Assembly: GCA_023846275.1 (NCBI GenBank)
Contig: CM043865.1
Span: forward strand, 5,382,068-5,446,067
Direction of reading: 5' to 3'
Length of the DNA stretch: 64,000 nt
Source of the DNA: Vanilla planifolia
Lineage: Eukaryota > Streptophyta > Magnoliopsida > Asparagales > Orchidaceae
Below the pieces are notes generated by a model. That model saw only the letters and a list, made by a program, of their open reading frames with translations. It searched no databases and had not been told where the DNA came from. Shown here one piece after another: positions 1-13,200 of the stretch (position 1 is its first letter; each line of letters begins with the position of its first letter). A program made the position numbers and the translations under genes.

Positions 1-1349
1 TCATAAAATTGTATAATATTATACTAGTATGATATGTGAATTATATAAATATTATCAGTTCAGAATGTGTAGTGATTAATTTAGGCTGATTTTTTTATAG
101 CCATTATAAGGAGTATTAGAGCCATTTGGTAGCTTGGAAATGTCTATTTAAAGGCATCCAAATATAATGTCAAGGATAATAATTATTTGAAATATCTTTA
201 AAAAAGTCTAACATGACATTCATCATTTTTAAGAGAAGAGAAGAGAAATGTTTAGATTATAAACATTGATCTCATCTTAATAAGCCTTCATTTCTCATTA
301 TGTTAAGTTACAAATTTTTATGCTTATTTTCTTGAGCAACATTGCATATCTTTTATTATCTTAACATAATGTTATTATTTCTTGCTTAATTATATTTGGG
401 TAGAAATTATTTTATTGAGATTTTACTTTAGTTTTTTTGTCTCATAATTAGGACATTTTATTTGATCATTTATTTGTAAGATTTTATTAAACTAGTATTA
501 TGAGTTTTAATTAAGCTAATGTTATATACTTTTATTAAACAAATATTATAGGCTTTTAGTAAGCTATTATTGTAAAGTTTTATTAAGGCAATGTTTTAAT
601 ATTATTGCCTAACGTTTTGGTTAAGGGTAGATGTAAATTCAAATTTGGATCGAGTGACTTGAAATATCTTGTACCTTTTCTTTACTTTCTTTACAACACA
701 ATAAGTTTTGAAAAGCATAATAACATTGTTTTAAAAAAAAGTATGATAAAAGCTTTTAAGATTTGATAAAGTTAAGACTTCTATTAATATATAGTACCAA
801 CCAATGTTTTAGTTAGTTTGAATTTAAATTTACATAATTCACCTCTCCTTTCTAAAGAACATAACACTCTATAATTATAATAAATTAGTACATAGAACTA
901 TAATATCACATCTCAACTTGACACAACAAAATAAGCATTATACATGCCAACTCTCAAAATATACAATATGCAGGAACATCCTAAATTTAAATTACCAAAA
1001 TACTTTACCTCAAGCTCTACATAAAATACTAAAGGTGATAAGGAGTTCTTTGATGCCATGATATAAAGCTAGTATTTATCAAGACTAGTATCATGTGCTA
1101 GTGGCTCATCATATATATATATATATCCAATCTATTTTTGTGTATAATATATTTCATCTCACCTCATCTCATATAATATAAGGCTTATTTAGCCTCATAT
1201 ATTTTGCCTTTCTTTCTTTCTTTAGCATTTTAGGTGGCTCACATAGCCTTCCTTACATTCATTTCACTTTTCTTATTTCTTTTGTTATTATTTACTATTT
1301 TTCTTTTATCATGGTCTTATAAAAATAATCAACTTATGATATCCTAAGT
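1..1349. other. AT-rich intergenic DNA, no gene seen
   Basis: No coding region can be supported here: all frames are closed within short distances and no exon-like GC rise is present. An (AT)8 run lies at 1111-1126. The stretch around 825-850 reads like the pyrimidine-rich tail (ATTCACCTCTCC type) that ends LTRs of the SIRE/Maximus copia lineage, but neither LTR start nor primer-binding site could be fixed, so this is only a hint. The segment from about 1180 to 1320 is T/C-rich and continues into the duplicated block that follows. Confidence 0.5.
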
Positions 1350-1999
1350 ATATTATATGGAGGTGTTGCTCCTTTATGTCACTCCATCCTAATCCAAAAG
1401 GGTTTTAGCCTTAAAAAGTATATTGACATCTTAAGTCTACAATATCCCATATAAACATCAAAATGATTACTGAGTAGCTAATGTAAATCCTTGTATACAC
1501 AACTTAAAAGTTTATCAAGAGTTGCTCTCTATTTAATGATTCTTCTTTAAAGGCATTATATAGTATCCTCTCCATACCTTATTTAGTCTTATATGTTATA
1601 AGTTAACTAGTTTTTACTTGGTTTATCCTTGAACTATATTAGACTAGTAAAGTATTTTGTTTTATCACTAAATATGACATTTTAATTATATTATGTCAAG
1701 ATATTATCTCCTTAGTCACCCATCCTATCTCAAGTTGGTTTTGTCTTTAGAAGATGCTTAGACATCTTATGACATCTTATATAAATATTATAATTGACCC
1801 CTTAGCCAATATAGAATCATTTATTACTATACTCATCTACCTAAAAGCCTTCCACTCTTTATCCAATGACTACTTTCTTGGATTATCACTTAGTGTTCAC
1901 TCCTCCCTCACTTTGGTCTCATGTGTTACAGGCTTATCAATTTTCTCTTAATTTATCCTAAAATTATATCGAACTAGTAGAGAGTTTTACTCTAATACA
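1350..1999 (+). repeat. Diverged tandem duplication, two units of about 330 bp
   Basis: Unit A (about 1350-1675) and unit B (about 1687-1999) run in parallel with a period near 337 bases. Both open with TATATTAT, share a GTCAC/CATCCTA block, then a TTTAG...GACATCTTA block, and close with a GACTAGTA/GAACTAGTA block followed by a T-rich run. Identity is patchy, so the duplication is old. Long LTRs of plant gypsy elements often contain such internal duplications, so this may be LTR-derived. The short frames inside carry no recognisable protein. Confidence 0.5.
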
Positions 2000-2062
2000 A
2001 AAGGAAATATATTTATCTTATTATATTATGATATTATTCTCTTGGATCGTCTCATCTTGACT

Positions 2063-4300
2063 ATAACATCCCAAAAGTAGAACCAAATAATTAATAATAT
2101 TTTAAAAATTTTTAAGTATTGGACACTTAATATACAAAATTATGATTCCAAGGTTGATTACAAATATTATAAAAATAAAAGAATTTTATTATCTCAAATA
2201 TTAAAAAAATTAATATTTATAATTATTTTAAATTATTCAAATTCTTAAAAAATAAACATTTTTAGAAATTATAATATTTTTTGTTGAAAAACCACACATC
2301 ACTAAAATGTAGTGTAGTATATTTTTTAAGAATAAAAATGAATAATTTAGAATTTAAAGAATTTATTTATGACTTTCAAAAATTCTAAAAATTCATAAAA
2401 ATATTAGATGGATTAAAAAGTTATCAAAATTTATTAAAACATAGATCTTATTGACATGAATATAATAATTTTTCTTGACTAAAAAATGAGGTGTGACAAG
2501 CAAGAAATTAAAAGAAGAGAATTTAGAGAATATTATAAAATAATTATTATGAGAATAATAACTTTTGAAAATTATTAAAAAATAATAAATATCTCCAAAA
2601 AAAGATAAAATCTTGTTAATGTGTAAAGCTCTTAAAGATAAATCAAACAAAATTAGTCAACAAAAGTTTGGAGATCAAACTAAATAAAAAATATAAGGGA
2701 TGTCATATGTTCCATTGTTTTGATTTTAATTATAAATTAATTAATTCTTAAAAACCTAATTTCTTGATTTACCTAACCTATTGCATGCTGTGGTGGAATT
2801 AACTCAATGAGAGTCAAAATGATAGTAGCCTTGCCAGATTTCACAATGTGGGAAGGTGATAAGGTGTCCATATGAAGGGTTGCTACCATTGAAGGGAAAT
2901 GAAGCATTAAGAAGATAATTTAGCATGGAATATTATAAAAGAAAATCTAGCAAATGAAAAAGCATTTTCAAGAAGAATTTGGAAGGTGAACCCACTACTA
3001 AGGCTTAGAGACAATAAGAGGAGTTGATTATTGAGAGATTATTGCAACCAAGCAAGAAAATTAAAGAAATATAAGGATTTGAGAGAATTTACTACATGTT
3101 CACTTAGAGATGAGGAAGGAGAAGGAATTTGTGCATTTTTTAAAATTTATTTTATAGTGAGACCACTACATATGAAAATAAAGTACATAAAGTTTATATT
3201 ATAGTATGTATATACTTGATGTATTATTTAAATAATTACTCAGAGATCACATTAGAAAAATTTTAAGAATGATTATCACTACTTGTATTGTTATAAGATA
3301 CTATATTTTATGAGCATGTGACATTAATGCTAATAGTTTTAAATGAAATATTTAATTTTATTGCTCAACAAATTCTTCAAAAATGAAAAAAAGGAAACAA
3401 TGGAGTAAGAACAAAAGTTGGTAAAAAAGGTTAGGAATAATTTCAAATTTTGAAATAACAATGATTATTTTAATAGGCTAACATTTTATTCAAAATAATA
3501 TCTCCCTAAAATTAAGTACTTATTATCTAGAATAATATCTATAAAAATAAGTCTGTTATCTAGAATAAGATGTCTACAGAAGTAATACCAAAAGAGATAA
3601 TATTAAGGCTATTTAGAGTTATATTTTTTTGATATACCTAATTTGATTTGATAAATATTAAAAAAACTTCATTCTAAATCCAACTTCAAGTAGAAATTAG
3701 ACGAGAAAAGACATGCAAAAATGAGCAAAAAGAAATTCACAAAATTTCTTAAAAGAGTAGAATGGATTTTAAAAACAATTCGAAAGAAAATATATCTTGT
3801 GTTGTTTATATGTTTATCTTTTGAGATAGTCTAACATGTGATATAATCCAAATATGTTTATTTTACATTAATATTACATAGTTTTTGCTATTGAACTAAT
3901 GATAATTAGCTTAACCTTTTTTATGACTTAACATTTCAAGTCAAGATGATACATAACAAAGGACTCCAAGGAAGTATGTAAAGGGTAATCCATGGATTAT
4001 ATTGGCTTGCAACTATTATTCTTACATTATTTTGTATAAGTTATTACAACATCTATTTTATATTTCACTTACATAGATTGTATTAATTAGAATTGATAGT
4101 ACTTGTTTTGTTTTAATATTTTTTTATGATGTTTAATCCATGCTTTGAAATAATGTGAAAGTTTATTTACAATAAAACTTTGCTTCCATTATGATTTTCA
4201 GATAATAAAAGTTTCATATTATTTTCAAAATAGTTCAAATTATAGCATGAAAAGGGATTTGAAATGATTTTGTCATGTTTTGTTGATAAAAAAGATTTGA
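2063..4300 (+). repeat. Possible long-LTR relic, plus orientation
   Basis: The segment opens with TATAACATCCCAAAAG, close to the TGTAACA(C/T)CC start typical of long LTRs of plant Ty3/gypsy elements; a second copy of such a start lies at 44011. The sequence after it is non-coding and AT-rich, with a purine-rich stretch at 2800-3130. No matching primer-binding site was found at its right side, because the copia relic begins near 4545. Boundaries are estimates. Confidence 0.25.
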
Positions 4301-4544
4301 AAATAAGAAGAAAAGAAAATAGAAATTATTGAAATGGCACTAAACCTAGGAAAGGCAGTCAGGTTCGCTATAGTTTGTTATAGAGTAGTTGAAGTCTTAG
4401 GAAAATAGTCATAAGAAATCGATAACCTAATTTGTCCAACTTAGAAAGAATGAAGCCTATTGGCAAAACTATTTTAAAAAGGTCTACGAAGACATTCTAG
4501 ATATGCTTGCAACTTAGGATATGAAATTGAGAAAGTGCATGTGA

Positions 4545-6735
4545 TCCCATACTATAATAATTTATGAATGGTTTGTTCTTAATTTTCCACCATGATCACT
4601 TTTAGTTAAGACTATTGATGCATCATGTTCATTTTGAATTTTTGTAATCAAATTAACAAAGTTCTCAAAAGCATCACTCTACTTTCTAAGAAATAAAACC
4701 CAATTATACTTATAATAATTATCTATAACTACAAATCTATACTTCTTTCCTAAACTTAAGGGTTGAATAGCTCTAAAAACATCTAAATGAAATGTATGTA
4801 ATAGACTTTTAGTAATAATTTCCATCTTTTGTTTGAGTGAAACCTTGGTTTGCTTACCCATAAGTGTTCTCATCATTCCATTGTAAATTAGGTAAATTCC
4901 AGACTAAGTTGTATCTAACTATTTTCTTCATAGTTGAGTTATTAGCATGACATAGACTTTTATGCCAAAGGTTGACATCATTTATTTGAGAGAAAATACA
5001 TTTAATACCACTATCTCTTACATTCCTTAAGTCCAACATATAAGTTTTACTTCTTCTAGAGGCTATAATAAACAATTCATTATTTTTGTTAATTACAAAA
5101 TTCTTAGTATCAAAAATAAGTTGAAAACTAAAGTCACACAATTGGCTTATTCTTAATGAATTATACTTTAAATCATTTACAAGTATGACATTGGTAACAA
5201 ATGTAGAGGCATTACCAATAAGTCTCATGTCGATGATTAGAGTTGTCCTCTAGGGTGACTTTTCTACCATCAAATGCTTGAGTATAATGAACAACAAGGT
5301 TTGATTCATAGTCATGTGTCTGGAACTCCCACTATCCAAGTACTACATGCACTTCTGGGTGTTATTTAGAAAGCATGTTGTACACAAAAATTTAATTGCT
5401 TTAATTCTAAAAAATTTAGATGTATGTCCAAGTTTCATGTAATAACTAAACAAAATCTATCATGATGTGATAAAGAATGATCAAGTAAATTAAATCCACT
5501 TATATTTTATATGATGATGTTAGTAAATAGAGCAATGTGAATGTTAATTCTTAAAATAATTGAGTTTAGCAATAATTAATGCATATTGAGAAATAGAACT
5601 AATAAGATTATCTATAACCTTCTTTAAATCAACCAAATATCTAGCTTTGGTTTCAATGAAGTGATGACATAAACAAAGATAATGTGAATATTCTTTCTTC
5701 AATTTTTTATATTTTCCTAAGAGCTTTTGATATTTTGATATACAATTAAAAACTATTTTTTAAATTCTTTTGAAATAGGTGGACAGATCTCATCATCAAT
5801 TGAAAGCTCTTAATATCCTCTTAATTAGTCATGAGACATATCAATCATTCATTCTTTTCATCATCACTAAAAGAGGACTCCCTCTAATTCACTCTGAGAA
5901 GCCTTCATTATCTTTTCTTGTGGTTGCTTTTGTATCTTTTAAGCCTTTCAAGAACTATTGGACATTCAAGATAGATGTGTCCCAACATTCTACACTCATG
6001 TCATACAATCTCTTTTTTAGCTTTATTCATTGATCTCTATTTTTTTCCAGCACTTTTACCTACACCATAGTGCTCAAGTAATCTAATTAAACCTTTGGTA
6101 ATAAGTGCTACCTCATCTTCTATAGTATTCTCCTTCTCCTTGCACTTTGTCATCTCCATTTCATTTGTCTACAACTCTTTTATAAGATCTTTTAGAGACA
6201 TACAAGTACTTTGTTGCCTTGATTACTATCATTAGAGGATCATATTCCTTAGAGAGTACTCTAAGGAACTTTCTCACCTATTCATTATTAGTATATAATT
6301 TTCTAAGACTAATAATACCATTAGTGATGTTTGTAAAACATGTAGATATAGAATTAATTATTTTATTAAAAAACCCTAAAAAGCTCATCATCATGTGCCA
6401 GCATGTTGATATTATTTTCTTTTACTTGAGAAGTACTCTCATAAGTCACCTCAAGTTTATTCTAAATTATATGCATAGATTGTAAACTCATGATGTGATT
6501 ATATTTTGATGTAGAAAAACCAATATGTACGACATTCATAGCACAAGCATTAAGTTATACTTTATGCTTTTCTTTTACATTTAATTTATTTTTTTTAAAT
6601 CACTACTTCTTTCACAACTTTAGATGGAAAAGTAAAATGATGCTATATAATGTCCCACAAATCTAAATGAATAGACAAGAGATAACTTTTCATTCTATTC
6701 TTCCAATATAAATAATATTCTCTCATGAATAGTGA
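4545..6735 (-). mobile_element. Ty1/copia gag-pre-integrase-integrase relic (minus strand)
   Basis: Read on the minus strand from about 6735 down to 4545, the parts occur in the order expected for a copia polyprotein. First comes a gag start with YWKNRMKSYLLS and LDLWDII (about 6630-6710). Next is a UBN2-type gag block with CFTNITNGIISLRKLYTN and VRKFLRVLSKEYDPL (about 6220-6400). A CCHC zinc knuckle follows at 5959-6003, whose first Cys codon is now TGA. The gag-pre-integrase domain has LRISQLCDF and LWHKSLCHA (about 4944-5228). The integrase start has GKQTK, HLDVF and WVLFL, then SDHGGKL near 4580. Stops and frame changes are frequent, for example the overlap of frames at 4854-4876 just where the integrase CxxC should lie. 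Reverse transcriptase, RNase H and LTRs were not found; the element is dead and truncated near 4545. Confidence 0.85.
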
Positions 6736-6739
6736 AAGA

Positions 6740-8460
6740 CGAGAAAAGATACCTTCACTTAACTTAGCTAAATATTCAATCATATAATTACCTTGATTGG
6801 ATCTTATTTAAAGAACTTTTCTTGCCAAATCAATGCATTTTGATAATAATTGTACATATAAATTCCTATAATGTGGGGGTTAAATTATACATCTTTTCAA
6901 ATTAGTTAGGCAAATTAAAGATATATTTTGAGATCTTAGAGTTAATGTTATCTATACTAAAAATTCTTATTGAAAATCTCTTCTTTATTTTTTTAGATCT
7001 TAAGGAAAAACATTAACTAAAGAGAAAATAATTAAAAAAATTTTAGATGTTTTAAAAAGAAGAAAAAATTGATAACGATTCAAGTAGGTGATTTCAAATC
7101 AAGAATAAAAAGAGGTACTTTTAGCTATATAAATTTAGACAAGTGATTCTGATGTACTTTTTTTCGCATTCTTTTAACATTGTCATGATATGATGATGCT
7201 AGCTACAAATGTTCTTATGATATATGACATGTCATGATTCATCATTACCATGATTATTATGCCCATTTTATGAGTTCACCATATTTTGATATTTTTATTT
7301 TAAAGTTGCATATTAGCATGTGAAATTATGTGAAGTATTGTTATGAATAATATGATGAGTATAAAAATATAAAGAAAAGTAAACTTAAAAAGAAATACTA
7401 TATAATGATGTGAGATTAGTAATGAATATACGATGAGATATTGAGTTTTTATGATTGTTTACCCTTAAGTTTGAGCTATTATGATATGTAATATGACTAA
7501 TATGATATATTATGAGCTTATAAGATGAGGTTTTTAATTATTAAGGAGATGCATACTCAAATGTTTGTGATGTGATATGATGTGAGCATTAGGAGAATAA
7601 GAACACCCTATAGGGCTATTTTGAGTTGATTATGATGATTTGATTGTTATGATATGATGTGAGCTTCCAAGAGAGGCCTCAAGTTATTGTGGTTTATGCA
7701 TAACAAAATGGATATATTGATGAGATTAAGCTACTTGAAGGATGAGTATGTCCTCTTAATAATGGGGTGTAATAGTTATAGTATGAAACTTTGCCCTATA
7801 ATTGATGAGTGAAAATATTAAATGAAAATAAAATTGATTTAAATAATAATGCTTTTATTTTTTTATAAAATATTATTATTTCAAATATGCATGATATTAT
7901 GTTTTCTATGATTCAATATGATAATGTAATTTATTTAATCTCTTAAAGCATGATTTTTTTTCAAAATTATGTCGTGTTAGTTTTGCCTATTAAATTATGT
8001 ATTGACTTACATCTTATAACATTTTAGGATGCACCATAGAGAGGAGAAAGATCAATTTGTACAATAGGATGATCTATAAAGTTATGTTTGTGTTGGCTAA
8101 AGAGATTATTGTTATTTACTTTTATTAAAAAATACTATTGTATTCTATTTTAACACAACTAGATTTTTTTGCTATAGTATTTAATGCTTCTCGTAATGTA
8201 GATTTTGTGTAAGTTCACTATTATATATTTATGTGTATGTGATATCATTGATATATAAAAGAAAAATAAAATAACAATAACTATTTATGAAATTTAGTTA
8301 CTAATAATTGAGATTACATTTGATTAATTCTTATTATTCTACTCTAGGAATAATAGAAGTAGTTATTTGAGTTTGTATTAGTAAATAATTATAATTTGAC
8401 CCATAATTGACAATTTTTTTGTTCTATATGATCTCCTAAAGTATCCTAATGATAAATAAT
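6740..8460 (+). repeat. AT-rich DNA with LTR-like right end
   Basis: Non-coding. Positions 7100-7800 contain repeated TGATATGATGTGAGC-like phrases (about 7573 and 7650). The stretch near 7980-8035 (TTTTGCCTATTA...TTTTAGGATGCACCATAGAGAG) resembles 46120-46190 (CTTGCTTAGTGACT...TTTAAATACTATGGATGCACGCCATGACAC) inside the possible LTR at 44011-46563. If homologous, 2063-4300 and 7100-8460 could be two halves of one LTR split by insertion of the copia element. No primer-binding site is visible after 8460. Confidence 0.25.
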
Positions 8461-9900
8461 TTTGGGTCGTGAGTTTTCAATAGAAAACATTTTAGCATGC
8501 TTATTGCATAATTGTCCAAGGTAATTTTTCATAAATTATAAACTCTAAACAATGCAACACGAAAATCAAACACACCTTAGTTAGAGATCAAAATTTAGAA
8601 TCATTTGCGATGCAAGCAAAACTTTGCTTAAGAAGATCATAACAAAAGAAAAAAATTAACGAAATTAAAAATGAGATGAGTATTAATGAAAATATACACA
8701 TTAAATGATGAAGAAAGAAGAAATTAACAAAAAAAAAAGATGAAGGTGAGGAGAATCTAAACTTATTCACTGTCCTTTATGTGAGTAAAACCATTACAAT
8801 TTGTCCAAAGCAAGACTTCACAAGTCTTTGAAGTACTCACTTTTCATTTATGAACCAAAGACTTCTAATACTTACATCATGAATCTTGTTATAGACCTCA
8901 TGACATGGCTCATGATGCATGACTCATATGAGTTAAAATAAGTCAAAGTCATACACAATCAAACTTCACTCTAGTTCACCCAAATGTACTAAACTTATAG
9001 AAATTAAAATACTTAAAATAAATATATGATTGAGGCAAGTAAATAAACTTAAAATGACTATTTATCATCAATCAAGTTTGAAAAATAGCTCTATAATATC
9101 ATATAACATGAGCAACAATTTGCTTTACCATTAAATAACTATCATAATTGATCTCTTGAATTGAAAAATAATAAAAAAATTGGAATAACCTAAAAATAAG
9201 TAGTAGACAATTAAAATTCTAACATGATCATAATATACTAGATTTAAATGCATTATTATGTGTTATAACTAACAAAAAATATGTATCAAAAGAATAAAAA
9301 TGAATATATTTGGAAATATTAGAAATGGGCTACTTTTGATCATTACAAAAGCATCCTAATACAGATGACTTGCTACATATTGACGATACATTTGCATGAT
9401 TAAGTCTTTTGGAGTTCGTACCAATCATAATAAACACATCTCCAAGATGTATATGACACTCATTTAAAATATTCATATATACTAATATAGAATATATCAT
9501 TAGTTTTACACAAATACAAACAAACTTACTTATAATAAACATTTTATGATAATATGAGATATACTAAATACTCAAAATTTAAAACTCCTAATAAATTGGT
9601 GTTATTTTCAAAGATCTAATAAATGAATATCAACTATCAAATTACAAAGTCATCTAATTCAAATAGATTGATCTCTCTCTTTGAATCATCAAGCTTGTTA
9701 GTATTATTAATATGTGACGTTTCTAAGATTTTTAGCATCATTCAAAATCATTGAAAAGAATATATTATATATTTTGTGTTTATTTTTTGGTTGTTTTCAA
9801 TGAGATTTTATGAAAGTTATAATAAAGTTTTATAAAAAAATGTATTTGAAAATTTAATATTCTTAAATTTGAAAATAAATAATTTCTGACTGAATGGTCA
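8461..9900. other. AT-rich intergenic DNA upstream of the unknown gene
   Basis: No gene, RNA or clear repeat is supported. Short frames at 8588-8770 and 9330-9542 (minus) are low-complexity and lack family motifs. The promoter of the gene starting near 10.0 kb must lie here or in a missing 5' exon, but no TATA box at a convincing distance could be chosen because TATA-like strings are everywhere. Confidence 0.4.
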
Positions 9901-10016
9901 AGAACCTTGTCCTGTAGACTATGCATCCAACATTACTCACTCAACTGCAGGTGATTTGAGGTAAAGGAACTCATAGGCTGCACGAAGGACCAAACAAAGC
10001 CGCTCATCCTCCCTGC

Positions 10017-10268
10017 AGGTGGAAGCCCATCCTCTTCGTTGACCTATGCAGCTACTTCGTGACCCTCTCCCTCTTCGCTGTCGCCTCGTTCTTCCACGCC
10101 TCCCGTCCTCTTTTAACTTGCATAGCATCCTTTTCTTTACTCGAGCCCAAACGGTGCGATGCTTCTCCTCCTCCTTCCGGCGGCAGCTTGACGCCCTCCC
10201 CTCCACCGAACGGGAACTCCTCCAGGGCCTCCTCGACTTGTGCGGCTATTCCAAAGGCGACACAATAA
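10017..10268 (+). other. Alternative frame in exon 1 encoding a hydrophobic N-terminus
   Basis: The +1-offset frame from 10020 reads WKPILFVDLCSYFVTL then SLFAVASFFHASRP, an excellent signal-anchor or membrane helix, before closing at 10268. The frame used for the gene from 10046 has a less natural, Arg/Leu/Pro-rich start and only becomes protein-like from about codon 45 (QLDALPSTERELLQGLL) onward. The hydrophobic frame has no ATG; the codon just before its Trp (10017-10019) is AGG, one base from ATG. It is also preceded by CCTCCCTGCAG, which could be a splice acceptor from an unseen 5' exon. So the true N-terminus may start in this frame and a single-base change may have shifted it, or the hydrophobic frame may be chance. 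Seen: both frames; inferred: frameshift. Confidence 0.45.
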
Positions 10269-13200
10269 GACACCTCCCTGCCGTTCGCTCCTACGAGGCT
10301 GATCTTGCCTGTCTCACCCTCATAGGAGCCGTGGGCTTGGACCAGGCCCTCATAGCCGCTGCTGCCGATGGTGGAGAGACCGCTGAGGAGCATCTGGCGT
10401 CTGGCGCTTCCACTATGGTCGTCGAAACCGTCTTCCCCGGCGGTTCGGATGAGCATAGCACTATCTCTACCAGGCTGGTTAGTTCCCCTTATGTAATGTA
10501 GAAATAATCATTATGCTTTCTTTCGTCTCACAAGAGTTGAGTGCCAATTTTTAATAGAGGTGATGTTTTATGTTTTTGGGGATTGAAAGTGTGCACTTTG
10601 ACAGTTTTTGCCTTCAGAAATGGTGAAAGAGAAGGCCCGGAAACTGAGAAGAAGCTCGAATGGTAGTATGCCGTACAACATGGATAAAGTTTCAAAGAAT
10701 ATTCTCGCAGTGACCTTTAGACAAGTTGTGTTGAAGCAAATGTCGAGTTTCCAGCTCTCTTTGTTCTGTCCGGGGACGGAGAGGAACATGGAAGAACTTG
10801 ACAACCCGAGAGAGGTTGTCATGCTTCTCATAATGTTTTAATGGACTGATGGCTCCGCAATTTCTTGCTGATATGTTCGTCTATTCAGCAGGTTCAGTCT
10901 TCGTTTGTATTGAATTCATCAGACGAAAAGCTTATTTGTTCTCTAGCTGAGGTTGTTTCCTCTTTCATTATAAGAAGTTCTGTCCAAGGACAAGCAAGAA
11001 GGTCGCCTTATGATGGAATTTTTCATTTGTTTTGCAAGCCGCGGGACCCAATTCATTCTCCCATTTCGATATGCCAAATAGCTCAAAGTGAATTTGAAAA
11101 AGAAGCAAGAAATCACATTGAAACCTATAAATTTCTTAAGCCAAAATCTGTAAACATGGTGAAGAATCCAAAGGAATGTTGGTGGCTTCCATTTGATTAT
11201 TCAAGGTTGGATGTCATTGGAGGTTCTGGGTTTGGAACTTGGGCATGTGAATTCATTCCTATATATAAGCTGCAGATGGATACCAGTAAATTTCGAGATG
11301 TGAAACTTGAAGGATGGTTCAAACAACCCAAGAATAGGTGTGAGGCACTCTTAACACACTTCCAGATGGTAATTTTTGTTCATCCCGTTGGTTTTCCCTG
11401 ATTTTTTACTTGTTACACTAAAAGACTATGTATTTGCATAGCTACTATTTTATGTTCTTGCAGTTTTAATTCACTAAGGTACTGCAGGTTGATCTTGTAA
11501 ACATCCTTGACATGTACTATGAGGACCGGTACACGATCCCAAGTAAAAGTTTTTCGTGTGACATGCTTAAAGAAACTCCAGTCCTCATAAAGAGAAAGGT
11601 ACTCCCCTTGCTTTGTTGTTTCGTTGAGATAACTTTTAGCTTCCATATTCTGAGATGTTGTCCATTGTCATCAATAAATTTTCAATGGTTAAAGTGAAAA
11701 AGAAATTAGTTTCTATATAAAAATAATTATATGAGTTTAGATATTTTTGTGGGGTAAAATATGTAACTTTGCCCTTTGAGTATTTCTGTTCTTGGTTAGC
11801 TTATAAATCTTTGTTTTATGGTGCAGCAAACTCCATGGAAATTAATGTTTGCTATTCTTGCTGGTGGCTGCGTTGTTTTGTTAATTGGGGTTCTGGCTCA
11901 ACTTTTTCAGTCAAAACATGCAAGGAAAGATTTAGAACTGCAAAATATCCATTCTTCATTGGAGTTGCTCCACAGCCATCTTAACTTTTATCTGAGTAGT
12001 GAGGTATTTTTGCTCAAATTAAGAACATAAAATCTTCCCTCTATTTTGTTTTCTCGGCCTTCTATAATTTCTGTTACTGTTTAGTCTGGTTGCTTTGAAG
12101 TTTGTTGTTATATAATGAAGTTATAAGAAAATAATTGGTGCTATAAAAAAGCTAACTACTCTTAATTTATAACAAGGCACATTAAAATGGAATCCTTAGA
12201 CCAGACATATGAGAGAGAACAAAGTATTTCATACAGAATTACTAACTAATATGGCAAGTAAGTTTGTACTTAGATTGGTTTCATGGTTGCTTGGAAACAT
12301 AAAGAATATGCCCTTTTTCAATTTTTTGTTTGAGTTATATGCAATGAGGGCCATTCCATTTGCTTTTTGAGTATCTTGATGCAAGTAATGTTGTAGATAT
12401 AGTTATATAGGTAATTACAATGTGAAGTTTTCATGAGGAAAGTAATATATCCATAGGTTGTGGAATATAATGAATTTTTTATTGATATATTAAATGTGTG
12501 ATCTTTTTGAAGACATATTGGAATGAGCAAAATTCTTTTTGTAATATTTATGTTTGGAAATTCTATATAACATTTGGAACTTTTATAACTTGATGGTAAA
12601 TTATAGCTTAAAAATTTTGAATAGTCAAAGCACAAGAGGGGACCACTGTCAGGTGTATCGTACTATTGCAACATAAACACAATTTTGTTACACTAAATAA
12701 ATTTTCATGTTGGTTTATGTTATGATCTATGCACTAATGTGGAACTTAGATCTTGGGATATTCGCTAATCTAGCTTATAAGGATTATCAATTAATGAAGT
12801 TCAGTTTGGTTTTGGCATGACTTATCTTTGCATGTCCATAAAGGAAAGGCTTTGTCAAGTAGTTTTAATAGCTATAGATTATCATGTTTTGTCAAAAATG
12901 ACTATATAGATGAACAGAGATTGATTTGTGATAACATGGCTTGGGTGTGCTTGTGAGAGAGTGGAAAGAAGAGAGCGAGAGAAATGAAATGTTGAAAGAG
13001 AGAAGTTAACACTTAAAACCCACATCGATTTTTATGTCGAAAACCCAAGATAAGGAAAACCATGGCATAGTCGTTAGCTCTCAATCCATCCATTAAATGT
13101 CATGATAGTTACAATTGCTTTTCTTTGCAAAATTCCAAGAAAAAAGAACATTCTAAAAAGGAGAAGTGAAGTGGTGGATGAAGATATTAGAAGCCCTAAA

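Noticed and set aside
5779-6485. Plus-strand frames 5779-6033 and 6219-6485
   Set aside because: They are the reverse complement of the copia gag relic, whose UBN2 and zinc-knuckle blocks are readable on the minus strand.
9937-10456. Two minus-strand open frames across exon 1 (9937-10206 and 10052-10456)
   Set aside because: They are antisense shadows of the GC-rich exon 1, with Arg/Gly/Glu-rich low-complexity translations and no splice or family support.
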